Positions 32,157 through 36,198 of a stretch of 36,198 nucleotides of DNA are shown here, one piece after another. Numbering within the stretch: the stretch's first letter is position 1; each line of letters opens with the position of its first letter. Made by a program: the position numbers and the translations under genes. This DNA comes from Burkholderiales bacterium (lineage in GTDB: Bacteria; Pseudomonadota; Gammaproteobacteria; Burkholderiales; Usitatibacteraceae), in assembly GCA_017853245.1 (NCBI GenBank), contig JAFMJY010000012.1, forward strand, positions 1 through 36,198. The letters run 5' to 3'. A model generated the notes under the pieces. The model was not told the origin of the DNA, did no database searches, and saw only the letters and a program-made list of their open reading frames with translations.

Positions 32157-32360
32157 TCAGTGGCTTCCGGCACGCGCGGGGCCGGCCAGGCGGTAAACCG
32201 TGCCGCAGTAAGGGCACTTCGCCTCGCCGGTGGCCTCGACCGGCAGGTACACGCGGGGATGGGTGTTCCAGAGCTTCTGGGTCGGCAGCGGGCAATGCAC
32301 CGGCAGGTCGGCGGCGCTCACGTCGACGACGTGGCGATCCAGTTCGGTGGGCAGTGCCAT
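32157..32360 (-). CDS. zf-CHCC zinc-finger protein
   Basis: 67-residue protein with the CHCC zinc site: Cys23, His34, Cys49 and Cys52 (CPYC). The C-x10-H-x14-C-x2-C spacing and ...KLWNTHPRVYLPVE...AKCPYCGTVYRL match the zf-CHCC family, related to the NDUFS6-type zinc domain of complex I. Bacterial members are small and of unclear function. ATG 32360 lies three bases after the ilvE stop, so translation is coupled. Its place between ilvE and waaF is a row I recall from betaproteobacteria. Confidence 0.92.
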   Translation of the reverse strand: MALPTELDRHVVDVSAADLPVHCPLPTQKLWNTHPRVYLPVEATGEAKCPYCGTVYRLAGPARAGSH

Positions 32361-32363
32361 GGG

Positions 32364-33284
32364 TCAGGCCTTGGTCAGCCAGCCGTGGTACTTGGCATTG
32401 CGCCCGTTCACCACGTCAAAGAAGGCTTTCTGGATTTTTTCCGTCACCGGGCCGCGGGCGCCGACGCCGATGACGCGCCGGTCCACTTCGCGGATCGGCG
32501 TGACTTCTGCCGCGGTGCCGGTGAAGAACGCTTCGTCCGCGATGTAGACATCGTCGCGGGTGATGCGGGTGCGTTCCACCGGAATGCCGAGGTCGCCACA
32601 GAGCGCCTGCACCGTGCGCCAGGTGATGCCGTTGAGCGCCGAGGTCAGCATCGGCGTCGTGACGCGGCCCTCCTTCACCAGGAACAGGTTCTCGCCGCAG
32701 CCTTCGGCGACGAACCCGTCTGTGTCGAGGAGCAACCCCTCGTCGTAGCCATCGGCCGTGGCCTCGAGGTTGGCGAGTATCGAGTTGGCGTAAGTGGTGG
32801 ACACCTTCGCGCGCGCCATGGTCACGTTGATGTGATGACGGGCGAAGGACGACGTCTTCACCCGGATGCCCTTGGTGAGGCCTTCCTCGCCGAGGTAGGC
32901 GCCCCAGGGCCAGGCAGCGATGCTCACGTGCACTTTCGCGCCCACCGGCGAGACCCCCATTTTCTCGGCGCCGTAGAACGCGATCGGCCGCAGGTAGCAC
33001 TCGGAGAGCTTGTTGGCGCGCACGACCTCGCCGCACGCGTCGATCAACTGCTGGCGCGAGTACGGGATTTTCATTTCGTAGATCTTGGCGGAGTCGAGCA
33101 GGCGGTCGATGTGCTCGTTCAGGCGGAAGATCGCAGTGCCAATTTCGGTGCGGTAGGCGCGGATGCCCTCGAACACGGCGAGGCCGTAATGCAGGGAATG
33201 CGTGAGCACGTGGACGGTGGCCTCGCGCCAGGGCACGAGCTTGCCGTCGTGCCAGATAAAGCCATCGCGGTCGGCCATCGTCAT
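32364..33284 (-). CDS. ilvE: Branched-chain amino acid aminotransferase
   Basis: 306-residue fold-type IV PLP enzyme making Leu, Ile and Val from the 2-oxo acids with glutamate. The PLP lysine is Lys160 in ARAKVSTTYANS, next to the E. coli position Lys159. Other marks: THSLHYGLAVFEGIRAY, GYDEGLLLDTDGFVAEG, GENLFLV, and EAFFTGTAAEVTPIREVD. ATG 33284 is used; ATG 33278 is two codons inside. A weak -10 box lies 36 bases upstream. It is 67 bases after glnE on the same strand and 3 bases before the zinc-finger gene. Confidence 0.96.
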   Translation of the reverse strand: MTMADRDGFIWHDGKLVPWREATVHVLTHSLHYGLAVFEGIRAYRTEIGTAIFRLNEHIDRLLDSAKIYEMKIPYSRQQLIDACGEVVRANKLSECYLRPIAFYGAEKMGVSPVGAKVHVSIAAWPWGAYLGEEGLTKGIRVKTSSFARHHINVTMARAKVSTTYANSILANLEATADGYDEGLLLDTDGFVAEGCGENLFLVKEGRVTTPMLTSALNGITWRTVQALCGDLGIPVERTRITRDDVYIADEAFFTGTAAEVTPIREVDRRVIGVGARGPVTEKIQKAFFDVVNGRNAKYHGWLTKA

Positions 33285-33319
33285 GGGAGGTCTCGCCTGT
33301 GCTCGAGTGGGGGAGTGCA

Positions 33320-33325
33320 ATTCTA
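33320..33325 (-). promoter_or_regulatory. -10 box for ilvE
   Basis: TAGAAT on the minus strand (five of six) in the 67-base glnE-ilvE gap would start transcription near 33312, a leader of about 28 bases. It suggests that ilvE and the genes after it have their own promoter in addition to any read-through from glnE. Confidence 0.45.
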
Positions 33326-33351
33326 GCAAACGCCCCCTGAGCCGAAGGGCG

Positions 33352-36033
33352 TCAGCGCGGGCCGAACACCGCCTGCCAGAGGGCCCTCACGGCCGCCCGT
33401 TCCCGCATGAGGTCCTCGGGGCCGACGCGCGCTGCTTCCTCGTCGTTCAGGGCCGCTCGGTGGGCGAGGGCGCGGTGCGTCAGGTAGGCGTTGGCGGCGG
33501 CGTAGGCGACGTCTCGCGGCACGAGCCCCAGGTCGCCGGCGCGCTTGAGCAGCGTGTGGTTGCCCTTGTTGTCGAGCAGGGTGGGGTGGCTTGCAGACTC
33601 GACGAGCACCAGGGCCTGCACGGCGAACTCGAGGTCGACCACCCCGCCCGCCACGTGCTTGAGGTCGTCCGCGGTGGCCTTCCCCTCCGCGCGCATCTTG
33701 TCGCGCATGGCGACGATCTCCGCGAATAGCGCGTTGCGTTCACGCCGCTGCGCAAGCACCTCGCGGCGCAGCGACTCGAAGCGTTGGCCGAGCGCGGGGT
33801 CGCCGGCACAGAACCGGGCGCGCGTGAGGGCCTGGTGCTCCCAGGTCCAGGCCCGATGGAGCTGGTAGTCGCGGAACGCCTCGAGCGAGCTCACCAGCAA
33901 CCCGGCGGCGCCATCGGGCCGCAGGCGCAGGTCCGTTTCGTACAACACGCCGGCTGACGTCATGCTGGTGAGCCAGCTGTTGACGCGCTGCGCGACGCGG
34001 GCGAGGCGAGCCGAGTCGGCATCGGGGTCGTCGTAGAGGAACACGATGTCCAAGTCGGAGCCGTAGCCCAGCTCCTTGCCGCCCAGCTTGCCGTAGCCGA
34101 CCACGGCAAAGCCAGCAAGCGGCTGGCCGGGCATCACGGCCGCCCACGCGCGAGCGAGCACCACGTCGAGAAGCAGGTCGGCCAGCGCCGAAAGCTCGTC
34201 GGAAAGCGCCATTACCGGCAGCTCGTCCTCGATGTCCGCGATGGCGAAGCGGAGCACGTGCCGTTGCTTGAAGTGTCGAAGCTGGTCGAGCAGCCGCTCG
34301 GTGTCGGCGCCAGCCTCGTCGCACTCGGCGAGCAGCGAAGCCCGCTCGGCGCCCCAGTCCGTGGCGGTGAAGCTCGACGCCGAGCGGGTGAGCTCGTCCA
34401 GCAGGATCGGGTGGCGGCACAGCAGGCGCGCGGCCCAGCGGCTGCGGGCGGCAATGCGCGAGGCGCGAGAGAGCACCTGCGGGTACTCGTCGAGGAGCGC
34501 GAGGTAGGACTCGCGCCGATCGATGGCTTCCAGCAAATCCAGCAGGCGAAGCGCGGTGTCGCTCGCCGCTTCCGCGCGCGAGGCCGCGGCGAGCAGTCGG
34601 GGTAGCAGCCGTTCGATCCGGGTGCGGCTCGGCGCCCCGAGCGATTGGTATCGCCTCGAGCGCACCAGCGTTGCCAGACGCGAGGCGAGCGGCGCAGGGT
34701 CCGGGAAGCCGGCGGCACGAAGGTCTTCGGCGAGCCCACCTTCTTCCAGCGTGGCCTGGGGATCCGTGAGCCGGGCGACGATCGCGGTGGCGGGCCCGTC
34801 GGAAGCTTCGGACCTTCGCTCGAAGAGCGCATTGAAGGCTTCCTGCACCCTGGCGCGGTGCGCGTCGAGCCCGGCGTTCAGGTTGTCCCAGTCAGGCAAG
34901 CCCATCGCCTCGGCGATTGCCGCGCGCCGCTCGGGCGAGGTGGGGAGCGCTTGCGTCTGCTCGTCCTCGTAGTACTGCAAGCGATGCTCGAGCTTGCGAA
35001 GGAACGCATACGCCTCGCCCAGTGCTGTCACCCGCTCGGGCGGCAGCAGCCCGCGATCGGCGAGCGCCGCGAGCGCCTGCCGGGTTGACGCAATCTGCAA
35101 GCCGGGATCGCGGCCGCCGCGCACCAACTGCAGGAGCTGCACGCAGAACTCGCATTCGCGGATGCCGCCGGAGCCGACCTTGATGTCATCGGTGCGGCCG
35201 CGCCGGGTTGCCTCGGCCTGGATGCGACCGTGCAAGTCGCGTAGCGACTCGAGCAGGCCGTAGTCGAGGTAGCGCCGGTAGACGAACGGCCGCGCGAGCT
35301 CGGCCACCGCCTCGCCGGGGCCGTTCAGCACGCGCCCCTTGAGCCACGCGTAGCGTTCCCACGGGCGGGCCTGGCCGATGAAGTATTCCTCGAGCGCGGC
35401 GAATGAGCTCACCAAAGGCCCGGCGTCGCCAAAGGGCCGAAGCCGCATGTCGACGCGGAAGACGTAGCCGTCAGCCGTGACGTCGGCCAGAAGGCCGATG
35501 GCCCGGCGTCCGACACGCGTGAAAAATTCGTGGTGCGAGAGCGGGCGCGCGCCGGTCGTTTCGCCGTCGTCTGCGTGCAGGAATACCAGGTCGACATCGG
35601 AGGAGACGTTGAGTTCGCCGCCGCCGAGCTTGCCCATGCCGACGACCAGCAGGCGCTCGCCGTTGGCGGGGTCGCCGTGCTCAGCCGCCAGTTCCCGGTG
35701 CGATACCGCGACGGCTGCGCCGATTGCCTCCTCGGCGAGCGCGGTGACCGTCGACACCACTTCGTCGAGCGAGGCGAGGCCGGCGATGTCTCGGTGGATG
35801 AGCGCGAGCATCACGTCTGCGCGCAGGCGCCTGAGCGCCGGGCCCAGCTCGGCGCTGGTGGGCGCTGCCGCGATGGCCTCTTGCATCTGGTGTCGCGTGA
35901 CGGGCGCGAAGTCGCTCGCGATCAGCGCTTCGGCGAGCGCGGGGCGCGATTGCGCGAGCCGGCGCGCGAACGGCACCAGGCGCAGCGTGCGGTCGAAGGC
36001 ATCCATTGGCGAGGGCGTATCGGGGGCGTTCAT
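33352..36033 (-). CDS. glnE: Bifunctional glutamine synthetase adenylyltransferase/adenylyl-removing enzyme
   Basis: 893-residue cytoplasmic regulator that adds AMP to a tyrosine of glutamine synthetase when nitrogen is plentiful and removes it when nitrogen is scarce, under PII control. Both nucleotidyltransferase domains are intact: N-terminal adenylyl-removing motif GMGKLGGGELNVSSDVD with Asp146 and Asp148, C-terminal transferase motif GYGKLGGKELGYGSDLD with Asp660 and Asp662. GSGGIRECEFCVQLLQL and AGGVVDLEFAVQALVL are the conserved blocks after each domain. It is slightly shorter than the E. coli protein (946). ATG 36033 is used; ATG 36006 is an alternative. No recognisable minus-strand promoter was found. 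Confidence 0.96.
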   Translation of the reverse strand: MNAPDTPSPMDAFDRTLRLVPFARRLAQSRPALAEALIASDFAPVTRHQMQEAIAAAPTSAELGPALRRLRADVMLALIHRDIAGLASLDEVVSTVTALAEEAIGAAVAVSHRELAAEHGDPANGERLLVVGMGKLGGGELNVSSDVDLVFLHADDGETTGARPLSHHEFFTRVGRRAIGLLADVTADGYVFRVDMRLRPFGDAGPLVSSFAALEEYFIGQARPWERYAWLKGRVLNGPGEAVAELARPFVYRRYLDYGLLESLRDLHGRIQAEATRRGRTDDIKVGSGGIRECEFCVQLLQLVRGGRDPGLQIASTRQALAALADRGLLPPERVTALGEAYAFLRKLEHRLQYYEDEQTQALPTSPERRAAIAEAMGLPDWDNLNAGLDAHRARVQEAFNALFERRSEASDGPATAIVARLTDPQATLEEGGLAEDLRAAGFPDPAPLASRLATLVRSRRYQSLGAPSRTRIERLLPRLLAAASRAEAASDTALRLLDLLEAIDRRESYLALLDEYPQVLSRASRIAARSRWAARLLCRHPILLDELTRSASSFTATDWGAERASLLAECDEAGADTERLLDQLRHFKQRHVLRFAIADIEDELPVMALSDELSALADLLLDVVLARAWAAVMPGQPLAGFAVVGYGKLGGKELGYGSDLDIVFLYDDPDADSARLARVAQRVNSWLTSMTSAGVLYETDLRLRPDGAAGLLVSSLEAFRDYQLHRAWTWEHQALTRARFCAGDPALGQRFESLRREVLAQRRERNALFAEIVAMRDKMRAEGKATADDLKHVAGGVVDLEFAVQALVLVESASHPTLLDNKGNHTLLKRAGDLGLVPRDVAYAAANAYLTHRALAHRAALNDEEAARVGPEDLMRERAAVRALWQAVFGPR

Positions 36034-36198
36034 CCAAGCGGGGGGCGCGGACCCCAGCCCCTACAATAACGTGATTCGGCGCCGGCAATTGACGCGCGGG
36101 CCGGTCCGAGCCCGTTCGAGGTTGCCGCCATCCGTCCCCCGCTTGTCTCTGCCGCTCGCCGCATCGCCCCGTGGGGGCTTGTCGCGCTGTCCGTGCTC
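36034..36198 (+). other. Divergent promoter and probable start of the next gene, cut by the window
   Basis: TACAAT (36062-36067) is a five-of-six -10 box reading away from glnE. The frame beginning at 36070 stays open to the edge and ends with RRIAPWGLVALSVL, which resembles the basic-then-hydrophobic N-terminus of a membrane-anchored protein. However, no ATG, GTG or TTG precedes that stretch in this frame. GTG 36071 opens a different frame of less convincing content. Too little sequence to name a gene; a YhdP-like large envelope protein often sits beside glnE, but this is only a guess. Confidence 0.25.

Noticed and set aside
36089-36094. TTGACG as a -35 box near the right edge
   Set aside because: No -10 box lies 16-18 bases downstream; the only good -10 (36062) is upstream of it.
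1-36198. CRISPR array, rRNA, tRNA or riboswitch
   Set aside because: No regularly spaced repeats, no conserved RNA blocks and almost no non-coding space; none could be supported.

Overview
The window is a dense, GC-rich stretch of bacterial chromosome with 33 protein-coding genes and no rRNA, tRNA, insertion sequence, phage or CRISPR. Its gene set suggests a free-living betaproteobacterium: a complete-looking type II secretion (T2SS) locus, an intracellular polyhydroxyalkanoate depolymerase, a YheT-type hydrolase, and a glnE-ilvE-zf-CHCC-waaF row. The taxon is inferred from content and base composition; no marker gene is present.

Left part (1-11.5 kb): the 3' end of msrA with a KTSC-domain gene; an MFS carrier downstream of an exported FecR/DUF6600 protein with a proline-rich tail; an exported prolyl-oligopeptidase-family peptidase; a CopZ-like metal-binding protein; a 45-residue bTHX-type ribosomal protein gene; a NudL-type Nudix hydrolase; a KAS III (FabH-like) enzyme; a DUF6279 lipoprotein; a proline iminopeptidase; and PhaZ, whose best start is a TTG. 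Several intergenic gaps carry good -10 boxes but poor -35 boxes.

Middle (11.5-26.9 kb): a minus-strand T2SS operon in the order gspD-E-F-G-H-I-J-K-L-M-N, followed without a break by yheT and a phosphomannomutase/phosphoglucomutase gene. Many junctions are 4-base stop/start overlaps, so tight translational coupling is likely. The inner-membrane coupling gene gspC is present but detached: a 2.2 kb plus-strand gene for a Tat-exported PhoX-type phosphatase lies between gspC and gspD. PhoX is a plausible T2SS client. gspC is instead the last gene of a unit with an NTF2-like gene and an orphan peptide-type ABC substrate-binding protein. No prepilin peptidase (GspO/PilD) gene is in the window.

Right part (29.3-36.2 kb): a lipoprotein alpha/beta hydrolase whose promoter suggests a leaderless mRNA, then a minus-strand row: glnE (nitrogen control of glutamine synthetase), ilvE (branched-chain amino acids), a small zinc-finger protein, waaF (LPS inner-core heptose) and a DUF1684 exported protein. 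The last 165 bases probably hold the promoter and start region of a divergent gene that continues outside the window.

No clearly new multi-gene system is visible. The most unusual points are the T2SS locus split by phoX, the AT-rich gspD/phoX spacer, the fusion of the T2SS operon to yheT and pgm, an alanine in place of the -1 glycine in GspJ, and a perfect dyad that supplies a -10 box in both directions at 8.19 kb.
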